Assembly: GCA_021399435.1 (NCBI GenBank)
Contig: JAJTUP010000154.1
Coordinates: forward strand, 1 to 64,000
Reading direction: 5' to 3'
Source: Diaporthe sp. PMI_573
Taxonomy: Eukaryota > Ascomycota > Sordariomycetes > Diaporthales > Diaporthaceae
DNA: 64,000 nt
Shown: piece by piece, positions 51,557 through 61,149 of the stretch
Position numbering within the stretch: position 1 is the stretch's first letter
Layout of the letters: each line of letters begins with the position of its first letter
Made by a program: the position numbers and the translations under genes
Notes under the pieces: generated by a model
What the model was told of the DNA's origin: nothing
Databases searched by the model: none
Seen by the model: only the letters and a program-made list of their open reading frames with translations

Positions 51557-52551
51557 AGGTGTCGTGCGACCCTGACCGGGAGAGAGCGGTGGAAGAAGCA
51601 AAGAGGGTGAATGGCATAGTTATTGCCACCTGCTCCTCGCAGAGAAGGGGCATGGTAGGCATGGGAGGTGTCGTACGAGATACGGCGATCAACAAAGATG
51701 ACGAGGTAGTAGCCAGCTACTCCATCACTCTCGGGTTGACGGAGGAGCTGAACCTATACATCGCCGAGTTGGGAGCTATAGAGATGGTATTGAGATGTAT
51801 GCCGTCTGGACTCTGCTGGCGGGATGTGACTGTCATGACGAGCAGCCGCTCCGCACTAGAAGCCATACGGCGGCCACGACAACAATCCGGCCAACAGATC
51901 ATACGGCAAATATACGACCATATGAAGCGTCTCGAAGACGAGGGCCACTCTCTCCGGATGTTGTGGGTTCCAGCAGGAGAAGAGGATTTTGCGCTGGGAC
52001 CAAAAGCCAAAGCAGCAGCGCGGAAGGCCACAGAAGGAGAATGCAGACCAGATGTGCCACCACATCTAGCAAGATCCACAAGGATAAGACTAGCGATAAC
52101 CAAGCAGCGGCAAACAAGAACACTACCAGAAAGAGTCGGGAAATGCTCGAAGCAGATAGATACGGCACTGCCAGGCAAGCATACCCGTACTCTATATGAC
52201 CCGCTGAAGAGGAAGGAAGCAGACGTACTATCACAGCTCCGCACCGGAATGGTGAGACTTAACAGCTTTCTATGCAAGATAGGAACGGTGGAATCGGACA
52301 CTTGCGAATGCGGGCTAGCATCAGAGACAGTGGAACACTTCCTATTCCGCTGTGCAAAATGGACCGCGCAACGGGAAGGCATGTTGCGATGCTCACAGGC
52401 AAAGATGGGAAACCTATCATACTTCCTGGGGGGAAAGGCGGCGTCTGACGGTGACAAATGGACACCAGACATGCGGGCAGTACGCGCGACGATCAAATTT
52501 GCCATTGCAACGGGGAGGCTTGACATGGACCAGAAGCCTCAGGCACACTAA
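51557..52551 (+). pseudogene. LINE 3' half: RNase H and zinc knuckle
   Basis: The open frame reads SCDPDRERAVEEAKRVNGIV, GMVGMGGVVRDTAINKDDEV, IAELGAIEMVLRCM, VTVMTSSRSALEAIRRPRQQ and LRMLWVPAGEED, the RNase H domain of I/Tad-type LINEs. Next comes the C-terminal knuckle CECGLASETVEHFLFRCAKW. The reverse transcriptase is missing. The frame is uninterrupted for about 330 codons, so this insertion is fairly young. It ends in the 3' tails at 52732-52908, which ties those tails to LINEs. Confidence 0.8.
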
Positions 52552-52731
52552 CTATTCAGATTGAATCCTACTAACATCATACAGTCTCATTTTGGCAGAC
52601 CGTGCTTCAGCTGCTGAGGATAGGATGCTGAACACTTGGAGAAATTGGCCTTCAAGCAGGCCTGTCACTGCATATACATCAGATTGGACCAGTCAGTAGA
52701 GTGAAATTGTGGGGCTTCGGGTGATTATGGA

Positions 52732-52908
52732 AGAACCGTACGAAACGAAAATAGCTTAGCGCAAAGGCCCTCTGGGGTGTGTCCCCCCGGGCGAAATAAA
52801 ATCCATCCATCCAACCCCTTAGAACCGTACGAAACGAAAATAGCTTAGCGCAAAGGCCCTCTGGGGTGTGTCCCCCCGGGCGAAATAAAATCCATCCATC
52901 CAACCCCC
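52732..52908 (+). repeat. Two tandem LINE 3' tails with (CCAT)n
   Basis: Two nearly identical units of about 88 bp lie head to tail: GAACCGTACGAAACGAAAAT, GCGCAAAGGCCCTCTGGGGT, GTGTCCCCCCGGGCGAAATA, then CCATCCATCC. A LINE RNase H/knuckle ORF ends upstream, so these are LINE 3' untranslated ends. Tandem doubling suggests either a second 5'-truncated insertion at the tail or template restart during reverse transcription. Confidence 0.8.
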
Positions 52909-53000
52909 TCAGACTGGCAGGTACTGGGAGTCTGCAATCTTACTCTTCTTCCACTGCTTCCAGCCTGTTTCTCATGGGGTCGTCCCGTAGGATCCTTTCA
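52909..53000 (-). repeat. 3' terminal block shared by gypsy and copia elements
   Basis: CTCAGACTGGCAGGTACTGG, GAGTCTGC ... TTCCACTGCTTCCAGCCTGT and ATGGGGTCGTCCCGTAGG match, at about 80 per cent by eye, the block beside the LTR of the copia element at 56249-56335, although the neighbouring polyproteins belong to different superfamilies. A short hairpin (CAGACT/AGTCTG) is present in both. Confidence 0.7.
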
Positions 53001-54510
53001 GGTGTCGGGGGGAGCCTTCTTCCAAGGCTTTTAGGGCAGAACGGGGAATCGGGTCTTCTGAATACCCTTTTTCAAACAGGGTGGACATTTCTTCGTCCCA
53101 GGGTTGACGGGCAGGTTCTGATCGGCGGCGTGCCAGAAAACGTACAGTCTTCTTTCGCGATAGGGCAGGATCCAGATTTTCTTTTTTCAAGACAACCTGA
53201 CTTTGGTGTAATAGTCTCTCATCCCCCTCCTGAGGCAGGTCCCCTGACCTCCTGGTCAGCGCATCTGGTTTGGCGCCTTGTTTTCCTGGGCGATAAGTGA
53301 TCTGAAAGTTGAAACGGGACAGGAATTCGGCCCAGCGGGCTTGTCGGCGGTTGAGCAGCTTTGTCGTCGTAAAGTACTCCAGGTTCTTATGGTCGGTGAT
53401 AACTTTGATTGGGGATGGCGCCCCCTCCAATTCCGGGCGCCATTCTTCGAAGCAGCGGATAATAGGAAGTAGTTCCTTATCATATATCTCGTAGTTGCAT
53501 TCCGTCGAGGAATGTTTCTTAGAGAAAAAGGCAACAGGTCGCAGGATTCCATCATCCCCATACTGAGACATTACTCCAGCAGAGACGAAGTCAGAAGCAT
53601 CAGTTTCCAGGATAACATCTTTTTCCCAGTCGAAACAGGCCAGTACGGGTGCTTGGGTAAACGCGGTCTTCAGGTCGTTAAATGCCTTCTCGCAGGAGGG
53701 GTCGAAATCGAATCGTACCCCTTTCTTTGTCAGGCGGACTAGCGGCGAGATTATCTTAGAAAAGTCTCTAATAAAGCGGCGGTAGAAGTTGCCAAACCCA
53801 ATAAAGGCTTGCACATCTGTCAGGCAGGTCGGGGTTTTCCAAGATACTATAGTTTTGACCTTCTTCGGGTCCATTCGAATACCGTGGGCTCCCACGATTA
53901 ACCCTAAGAAGGTTGTTTCTTCGACGAAGAACTCGCACTTTTCTAGTTTGGCATATAAGCCGGCTTCTCGTAAGGCTGCCAGGACTAATCGCAGGTGTTC
54001 TTCATGCTCGGATCGGGTACGGCTGTAAATCAGGATGTCATCGAGGTAGGCAGTGCAGAATATATCTAGGTACGGCCTCAGGGTGTCGTTGATAAATCGT
54101 TGGAACGTCGACGGGGCTCCGGTGAGTCCAAATGGCATTACCAGCGTCTCGAATAGGCCGAAACGGGTGCGGAAAGCGGTCAGGTACTCTTCTCCCTTGC
54201 GTATGCGGAGGTTGTTGAAGGCAGCGATGATATCGACCTTAGAGAAGTACTTCATTCCCTTTAGGTTATTCAGGGTTTCCTTGGTCAGTGGCAGCGGGTA
54301 ACGGTCCTTCACAGTGACGTTGTTCAGGGCCCGGTAATCCACACAGAACCGGAGTCCTCCTCCAGGCTTGGACACAAACAGGACTGGTGAGGCAACGTGA
54401 GAGGCGCTTGGTCGGATGAATCCCTTCCGCAGGTTTTCGTCCAGCCATTCTCTCAGGGCTGTCAGCTCGTCTCGGGACATGGCGTACAGCGGACCGAAGG
54501 GATTCTCCAA
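52972..54510 (-). pseudogene. Ty3/gypsy reverse transcriptase-RNase H fragment
   Basis: The 512-codon frame begins [20 protein letters not shown], then [57 protein letters not shown], the catalytic [10 protein letters not shown] (about residue 155) and RNase [54 protein letters not shown]. Gag, protease and the start of RT are missing at the 5' side, where a kinase-like pseudogene begins at 54513. Integrase, which should follow RNase H in gypsy elements, is absent: a stop and the shared tail follow. RT and RNase H motifs are intact but the element is dead. Confidence 0.85.
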
Positions 54511-54512
54511 GA

Positions 54513-55673
54513 TTGACTGGGACTATCCCCAAAGACTTCAATATCACCTTGCTGAGCCTGTCCCGGAGGTTCTGGCACATCCGGAAAACGCTCACCTCTG
54601 CACAGCAGTCGCCCAGCATCTAGCCTTCACGCTCATGGCACTGGGTTCGCCTGGCGAACGCCGTGGACATGGCCAGGAGGAACGCGGCAAGGCCATGAAG
54701 GGGCTGAAGACATGGACTGTAGATTTCGAAAGCACGTTACGCTCCATCCCCCGAGACGAGCGAACGGTGTCGCCGGACGACTCATCTGAGTACCGACCTA
54801 CTACCTACAAAGACGTTGATCGGACACCATCCGTTCCCCGAAAGCGAACCAGGCGGGCCGTTGCAGCCGAGGTTGGCGACAGTATGCTACGGCGGGATGA
54901 CAGGCACGAGCTATCGGACGACGAGTCAGCGCTAGGACCGCCGGATACGCCTACGCCGAGCGCGCCTAGTGCTAGACTGGGATCGCGACGCAGTGAACGG
55001 ATAGCGCTTCGGCTTCAGTCAAGCGGCCGAGAAAGTGGTCAAGGACAAGGTCGACAGTACTGTACGCAACAATGTCTTCTCCGTCTCAAGAAAGGCGGCT
55101 ATCTGGACCTGAAGTGCCCGAATGCAGACCTCCATAAAGCGACTGCCGGCGAAAACCGTGGCCCCAATGGTCGTATGCTCCATCCAATATCCTACCAGGA
55201 ATGGCTTGAACATCTCAGAGAACAACTGGTCTACTCCCTTGACGACGGAATTGTCCCGCTGGGGATAGGTGGAGCGCGCGGGGTGCTTTTCCAGGTGATC
55301 TTGCTGAAGTATGGCTACACTTTCGTCAGCAAAGGCACGGTACGGGCTTTCATCCCAGATCTTCAACACGAAGCTACAGTGTACAAACGGTGCAGGTCAT
55401 GCCAGGGTGAGAACGTTCCAGTTTTCTTGGGGGAAATTGATCTCAGGTCGATGCACAAAACGTACTATTATGCACACCGGGTGTATGTGGTATACATGGC
55501 ATTCATGTCATGGGGCGGACAAAGCCCAGCTTGGTAATAACGGGATCAGGCAACTTGAGGCCAAGACACGGACATCATTGACCGCTCTACATCGAAGAGG
55601 CGTGATCCACAAGGATATACGAGCGGCCAACATTTTATATGATCCACGAACTGACAATGTCTTGTTGCCTTGA
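54513..55673 (+). pseudogene. FunK1-like protein kinase gene, broken copy
   Basis: Text from [19 protein letters not shown] to VYVVYMAFMSWGG aligns with residues 340-680 of the intact gene at 58.5 kb: YCTQQCLLRLKKGGYLDLKC, SLDDGIVPLGIGGARGVLFQ, YGYTFVSKGTVRAFIPDLQH, VPVFLGEIDLRSMHKTYYYA. The frame breaks near 55520; a second frame then gives LTALHRRGVIHKDIRAANIL, the catalytic-loop region. The N-terminal third is missing at the gypsy junction and the kinase C-terminal lobe stops early. The 5' loss and frameshift make it a pseudogene. Confidence 0.8.
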
Positions 55674-55679
55674 TATTCT

Positions 55680-56047
55680 CTTCTGTAAAGATCTTATTGT
55701 GGGCTGCCTTGAATGCAATGAAGAACTCAGACTTGGTGATGTGGTTGATAGAGGCCCGGATGAAAAGGCTGATTTCTTCCTTTACGGCGTAAATCAACTG
55801 CACGCTTTCGACCTGGCGCAATCTCTCCTGCAGCTAATTCTAGCAGGCGGGGCAAGGTCACCCCTTATCAGGTCTTGTCCTATCAGGCTTTTCATTTTCA
55901 CGTCTCTGACCCCACTAGGTTAGCTGAAATGAATTCTCGCGAAGGGGAGTGAAAAAAACATGAAATGAAAATTTCAGAACCCATGGTCAGTTTCGCCAAG
56001 GTCTTGGTAGGGGAGGGACGACAGCCTGAAACACACACAAATGAACC
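55680..56047. other. Spacer between kinase pseudogene and LTR
   Basis: A short plus-strand frame (55639-55923) has no recognised motif and may be decayed downstream sequence of the pseudogene. Nothing else was seen. Confidence 0.35.
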
Positions 56048-56241
56048 TGTCAGATTATCACCCTTTTAGGTATGTGGGACGTGTAATTATGGTCCAATTG
56101 ATGGGGTGGTAACTGTGTGTATTGTGATGATGTCTTGTCTTGGTTCCTTGGTGGGACCCCACCCGTAAGGGGGCTGGTTTTGTCATGATTCAGCCATTGA
56201 TGCCTCAGGCACCTAACCCAAAGCACCCGTCACATCTGACA
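56048..56241 (-). repeat. 3' LTR of the copia element, 194 bp
   Basis: TGTCAGATTATCACCC on plus to ATCTGACA at the right. On the minus strand it is preceded by the purine-rich GTCTGAGGGGGTG, the polypurine tract expected directly before a 3' LTR, and by the pol ORF ending at 56279. GAACC lies outside at 56043-56047; the partner duplication and 5' LTR are not present nearby. Confidence 0.85.
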
Positions 56242-56278
56242 CACCCCCTCAGACTCGCAGGCACTGGGAGTCTGCGTT

Positions 56279-57817
56279 TTACTCCCCTTCAACTGCTTCC
56301 AGCCTGTTATTTATGGGGTCTTCCCGTAGGGTTGTCTCTCCATGTCTTGTTTTCACATCTTTTAGGCCCAACTGGTGGAGGAATCCTTTCCACTTTCCAG
56401 CCGGTAATGCCTTTGTCAACCCATCTGCCATCATTTCTGCTGAAGGTGTGTATTCCACCTGGATTGTTCCTCGTTGAGTTTCCTGCCGCAGCCAGTGATT
56501 GTGTATGTCCACATGTCGTAATTTGGTCTTGAGTGTTGTGACTTCTGAGTTGACCAGTTTGATTGTTTGTGTGTTGTCACATTCGATCTTGATTCGCTTG
56601 TTGTCCAGGTCCACTGAAAGTTCTGTGAGGAGCCGGCTCACAAATAGTGTTTCTTTTGCTGCTTGAGCAAGAGCTAGAAGCTCTGCCTCCGTTGTTGATG
56701 TAGTGACCGTGTCTTGCTTGTTTGCTCTCCATCCAATCAGGCCTCCAAACAGTTTCATTGCGAATGCCTGGGAACTTTTCCGATCGAGTGTGTTGTCTGC
56801 GAATGAAGCATCGCTTGCGACAACCAACTCTTCGGTGTCCTTGAAGCAAAGAGCAAGGTGTTTGGTGCGTTCGAGGTAGAGTAGCACGCGGTCGGCAGCA
56901 TCTTGGTGTTTTCGGCTCGGATTGGTTAGGAATCTTGCAAGTCTTGATGTAGCGAATGCAATGTCTGGTCGAGTGGAAATGGCAGCGAATAGAAGCGATC
57001 CGATCTTTCGTTGGTAGGTCTGGACCTCGGCTTCTGTGGCGGCGTCGATTCGAGGCACCAGCTCTTCGGCTGTCATGGGGACTGTGTGGGAGAGATTTTT
57101 CTTGTTAGCCAGTTTGGCAATCTTCTCAATGTATGCGGTCTGAGCCAGCCAGATCCGTCTGTTTGGACGATCTCTGAGGATCTCCATGCCCAGGAACCAT
57201 TGAATCGGGTCCCCTCCACTGATTTTATACTTCTCTTGGAGCTGGTGGGCCAGTTCATCGACTTGATCTTGTCGGTTCTTTCTATACGCAACGATAATAT
57301 CGTCTACGTAGAAGAAGACCAGGATGCCGTTCTTGGTGTAGCCGCAGGGTTCATGTGGGACTTGTTTGTATCCACATTGGGCAAGTGTCTTTGTGAATTC
57401 CTTTTGCCAGAGCAGTGGTGAAATCCGCAGCCCATAGAGTGCTTTGTTCAGCATCAAGATTATGCCCTTCTTCTCGTATCCTCGAGGCATTCTCATGAAG
57501 ATATCTTGATCGATAGGAGCGTGCACGAACGCATTGACAACGTCGTATTGGATCAGCTCGAGATCAAATTTGTTGGCAATGGCGATCAGTGTTCGGAATG
57601 ACCGTCCCGCGAGAGTTGCTGCGTAGGTTTCTTGTGTTTGTCCTCGCGCTTGTTGATCTCCGCGGACCACGAGTCTTGCTTTGCATTTCTGAAGAACGCC
57701 ATGCTTGTTGAATTTGTAGACATACACCCACATGCAGTCCAGGATTTGTTTTCCTGCTGCGCGGCGGTCTTTCTTGAGGATTTCGGTCCATGACTTCATT
57801 TCAATGTGACTCTGCAA
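56279..57817 (-). pseudogene. Ty1/copia reverse transcriptase-RNase H, 5'-truncated
   Basis: The 512-codon open frame starts MQSHIEMKSWTEILKKDRRA and contains the RT of a copia polyprotein: VYVYKFNKHGVLQKCKARLV, QYDVVNAFVHAPIDQDIFMR, NKALYGLRISPLLWQKEF, the catalytic FFYVDDIIVAYR (about residue 170), IGSLLFAAISTRPDIAFATS, and RNase H VASDASFADNTLDRKSSQAF, TTSTTEAELLALAQAAKETL, VEYTPSAEMMADGLTKALPA. Gag, protease and integrase are missing upstream, where unrelated sequence begins before 57818. RT and RNase H are unbroken and the 3' LTR is near-identical to another copy, so the truncation is recent. Confidence 0.85.
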
Positions 57818-57819
57818 AT

Positions 57820-58003
57820 GGTCAGCTTCTGCTTGTCAGCGACATGCCTCGGACCAGGATGAGCCACTGCGACCCCGCAGTGGACACTCGTCCTGGCGCA
57901 CAAGTTTCCATAGCTAATAACTCGCCGCTCTTAGGTCGGGCAGATGTGGATCCGTAGGCTCGCTTACATAAACCGCCAGGCATACCGCTATATATATTTG
58001 AAA
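57820..58003. other. Unassigned, upstream of the tRNA-like sequence
   Basis: No gene signal. The copia similarity stops near 57820 and a new sequence, CCACTGCGACCCCGCAGTGG (a 9-bp hairpin stem, 57870-57889), follows. Confidence 0.4.
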
Positions 58004-58084
58004 TTCCGAGAGGCTCATACTGGTAGAGTGTGAGACTAGTAATCTTAAGGTCGCGGGTTCGAGCCCCGCTAAGTCCACCTTTTT
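58004..58084 (+). tRNA. tRNA-Thr(AGU)-like sequence with ruined acceptor stem
   Basis: D arm (GCTC...GAGT), anticodon arm (TGAGA-CTAGTAA-TCTTA, anticodon AGT for Thr), variable region AGGTC and T arm (GCGGG-TTCGAGC-CCCGC) are all well formed, with a perfect B box GGTTCGAGCCC and a Pol III terminator TTTTT just downstream. The 3' acceptor strand is TAAGTCC plus A, which needs GGACTTA at the 5' end; instead the sequence there is TTCCGAG, which pairs at only about two positions. It is therefore a tRNA pseudogene with a replaced 5' end, or a tRNA-derived SINE head. Confidence 0.6.
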
Positions 58085-58491
58085 CCCCCCTTTTTTTTGC
58101 CCTGCCGTCAGCTAATTCTTCAAGCAGATTCGTGAGCCGCTTTAGCGGCGCTCGGGAATTCCTGTCTCTCAGGCCCTCTGGGAGCCATTACCCCTTTAGG
58201 GAAGGCGTCGCGCTGTTAAGCGCGCCCAGTGGGTCTGAGTGCCTGAGGTAAACCGGTTCTCCCACCAAGCCGCTGTGTGACTTTATTTCCGGGGGGCCTT
58301 CTCCACAATCCCGGCCCAATCAGTTTCCAGAGCAACGGCCATCCTCGTAAGCAGATGGGCACGGTAAGCTAGAACAACACTAAAATGCGACCAAACCGTC
58401 TCTCAGCAATGCACTCCACAGGCTACTATTCTCTTGATCAATCAATGCATTCCTAACATACTCACAACGTTCGGCACCTACTACCCTAATA
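58085..58491. other. Region upstream of the kinase gene
   Basis: Poly-C/poly-T runs follow the tRNA-like sequence. GGGAATTCCTGTCTCTCAGG, short GC-rich inverted words (AGCGGCGCT, GCGCGCCC) and no open frame of note occur. It may hold the body of a tRNA-derived SINE and the kinase promoter. Confidence 0.4.
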
Positions 58492-60921
58492 ATGGAAGGA
58501 AACAGGGTGGCAGAGCTTGAGCGACGCTTGCGAGAGGCGGAGCAACGCGCCGAGGAAGCAGAGCGAGAGAGGCAGGAAGAGCGCCAACGAGCCGAGAAAG
58601 CAGAGCGAGAGAGAGAAGTGGAGCGAGAACGAGCCGAGAAAGAACAGCAACGAGCCGAGCTATCCGAGAAACAGACACGGCCAACCACCCTTGACGAGTA
58701 CATTACCGCTTGCCATACATCAGTATTCTCCCGATTTTCTGTCGAAACGGATCCGAAATTCACATCCAAGGGCCCTATAACGAATCCCCGAAACAAGTGG
58801 TGCCCTACCAAAATCCAGCCATGGTCCGATTTCCTCCACAACCAAAGGATCATATTCGGTACGCTCAACAGTACCTTCCCTTCCGAAACACGTGTCTTCG
58901 AGAATAGGAACTTTCTAGAGGGGCTAGGAGAGAGGATTTCGAGACGCAAGATTGCCGACGAGAAGACGCTGGAATATTTCCTCCATAATAGCGTGGAAGA
59001 CCCGGTTCGGAATATTATCGAGCAGCTGAAAAATGTCCCAGAGGCATCCAGCGCCTTCGACATCGGCAACGGCATCATCTTCGAAAACCATCCTCATGCG
59101 ATTAGTGACGTTGCCGAGGAAGTGGTGGATAGAGAAACGCCATCAACGCCGCCACAAACGCCCAACCAGCGACACGACCCCCATCAGCTACGCGCCGATC
59201 AAATCTGCATCTACCGATCCGACAATACACAATCATCAAGACGCACCATGCTCTACATCTCCGAATACAAACCGCCTCACAAGTTGACGGCTTCTCATCT
59301 ACGTCTCGGTCTCCGTCCCATGGATATTTACAAGGAGGTTGTCAACCGGAAGACAATCCCAACTTCGGTCGATCCAGCTGCTCGATTTCAATACTTCGCA
59401 GAAAGGTTGACAGCGTCTGCCATCACACAAACGTATCACTACATGATCGAGGGCGGTCTTGAGTACAGTCTTCTGACTACAGGTGAGACGATTGTATTTC
59501 TCACGATCGATTGGGATGATCCTGGCACGCTCTACTACCACCTGGCCGAGCCTGGCCCCGAGGCGGCGGCGCACTCAGATCAGTTGCATCTCTGCACGGC
59601 CGTAGGTCAATACTTGGCTTTCACCCTCCTGGTCCTTGAAACACGGGGTGAGCATGGGCAGGAGGAACGACGGAGAGCAACACAGACTCTACATACTTGG
59701 GCGGAAGACTTTGAAACGACAGTGCGGTCCGTACCCGACAGTGAACGAACTGCGTCATCGGATGCTTCGTTTATTCCTGAGCCTACAACGTATCAAAACG
59801 TCGACCGGTCACCCATCGTCAAACGCCTAAGGAGGCGCTTCTTCATTCAATACCAGTGTAGTGACAGCTTGTCCAAGGTAGACAATCACCCAGAGTCGTC
59901 AGATGATGATGAATCGTCTTCAAAGCCACCAGAAACGCCGACCCCAAGTGCAGGGAATGCTGGACCTCGAAGGAGCCAGCGGATCCTCGCGCGACGGCCG
60001 CGAGGAGGCGGAAGCCAAAGGGGAGGCAAAGGGGCGGATGATGCTGAAGTCGGGCCCGAGGCAGAAACCGGTGCGATCTCTCAACGAGACAGTCCCTACT
60101 GCACGCAAAAATGTCTGCTTGGCCTGGTCAAGGGACAAAAGCTGGACCCAACATGCCCAAATGTGGGTCGTCACCGAAGGCATGGTGATTACCATCCTGT
60201 GGATCACACGCAGTGGCTCAGTATGCTTCATCAGCAGCTCAAACAATCACTTGATGACGGCATCACGCCGCTGGGGCATGGTGGCGCACGCGGGGTCCTG
60301 TTCAAAGTGACGTTGCTTGCATACGGCTACACTTTCGTCAGTAAAGGCACGGTGCGGGCCTTCATCCCCGATCTTGAGCACGAGGCGGACGTGTACAAAC
60401 GTCTTCTCCCAGCCCAAGGTAGAAACGTGCCAGTATTTCTAGGGGCTATCGATCTTCGTCAGATGCAGAAAATCTACTACTACGATCACCGAGTGTATGT
60501 GGTATACATGACATTACTATCATGGGGAGGATGCAGCATCTCGGAAGCAAAGGCGGCAGGATTCCCGAATGAGAAGCTACGCGCACTGGCCATTCAGTCA
60601 CTGCAAGCTATTCATCGACAACGCGTTCGCCACACAGATGTGCGGGATGCGAACATGCTGTTCAACGAGGGGACTGGTGTCATGATAATTGACTTTGAGC
60701 GGGCCGAGATGCTCGATCTGCAGCGCCAACCACTAGCTCCGATCATACCAAACAAACGGGCATGGGCGGGGAAGGGTAGAAACGGGAAACAGGTGAGAAA
60801 AATTACTATTGGTGGGCACGGGTTTTGCAATGAAGTTGGGGAGCTAGAAGCAATATTTGCTCAGAAACACACAGCTAGCGAGCGTTCTAGAGAGGTTCAG
60901 AGAATCTCACGCTGGACGTAG
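58492..60921 (+). CDS. FunK1-like protein kinase with N-terminal coiled coil
   Basis: The single exon encodes 809 residues. Residues 1-65 are an Arg/Glu-rich heptad region (AELERRLREAEQRAEEAERE), a coiled coil. Residues 200-300 include RADQICIYRSDN and MLYISEYKPPHKLTASHLRL; D ... E-Y-K echoes the PD-(D/E)XK layout. A Ser/Asp-rich linker precedes the kinase: YCTQKCLLGLVKGQKLDPTC, GHGGARGVLFKVTLLAYGYT, then the catalytic loop HTDVRDANMLF (HxDxxxxN, about 714) and the metal motif IIDFERAE (about 733). The family is fungus-specific and heavily expanded, with unproven substrates. The gene is unbroken, and a broken relative lies at 54.5-55.7 kb. ATG 58492 is chosen because it opens the coiled coil. 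Confidence 0.85.
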   Translation: MEGNRVAELERRLREAEQRAEEAERERQEERQRAEKAEREREVERERAEKEQQRAELSEKQTRPTTLDEYITACHTSVFSRFSVETDPKFTSKGPITNPRNKWCPTKIQPWSDFLHNQRIIFGTLNSTFPSETRVFENRNFLEGLGERISRRKIADEKTLEYFLHNSVEDPVRNIIEQLKNVPEASSAFDIGNGIIFENHPHAISDVAEEVVDRETPSTPPQTPNQRHDPHQLRADQICIYRSDNTQSSRRTMLYISEYKPPHKLTASHLRLGLRPMDIYKEVVNRKTIPTSVDPAARFQYFAERLTASAITQTYHYMIEGGLEYSLLTTGETIVFLTIDWDDPGTLYYHLAEPGPEAAAHSDQLHLCTAVGQYLAFTLLVLETRGEHGQEERRRATQTLHTWAEDFETTVRSVPDSERTASSDASFIPEPTTYQNVDRSPIVKRLRRRFFIQYQCSDSLSKVDNHPESSDDDESSSKPPETPTPSAGNAGPRRSQRILARRPRGGGSQRGGKGADDAEVGPEAETGAISQRDSPYCTQKCLLGLVKGQKLDPTCPNVGRHRRHGDYHPVDHTQWLSMLHQQLKQSLDDGITPLGHGGARGVLFKVTLLAYGYTFVSKGTVRAFIPDLEHEADVYKRLLPAQGRNVPVFLGAIDLRQMQKIYYYDHRVYVVYMTLLSWGGCSISEAKAAGFPNEKLRALAIQSLQAIHRQRVRHTDVRDANMLFNEGTGVMIIDFERAEMLDLQRQPLAPIIPNKRAWAGKGRNGKQVRKITIGGHGFCNEVGELEAIFAQKHTASERSREVQRISRWT

Positions 60922-61149
60922 AGATTCCACCTAGCTAGTTAGGACGATCAGAGGCATATAGGGCTGAAGCGTAATTGATTTTACTGCCAATCACATGCAC
61001 TTGCTTACAGGATTCATTGACTTAAATGGCCGGGGAGAACTAGTTCAAGTCTTGCTATATTTCTCCACGGCAACCCCGTACTAGGGACGTCCATATCAGC
61101 CAACAGGGATTGGCCAATTAGAGCGCGTGTTCCCCAGTTTCTCCGCCTT

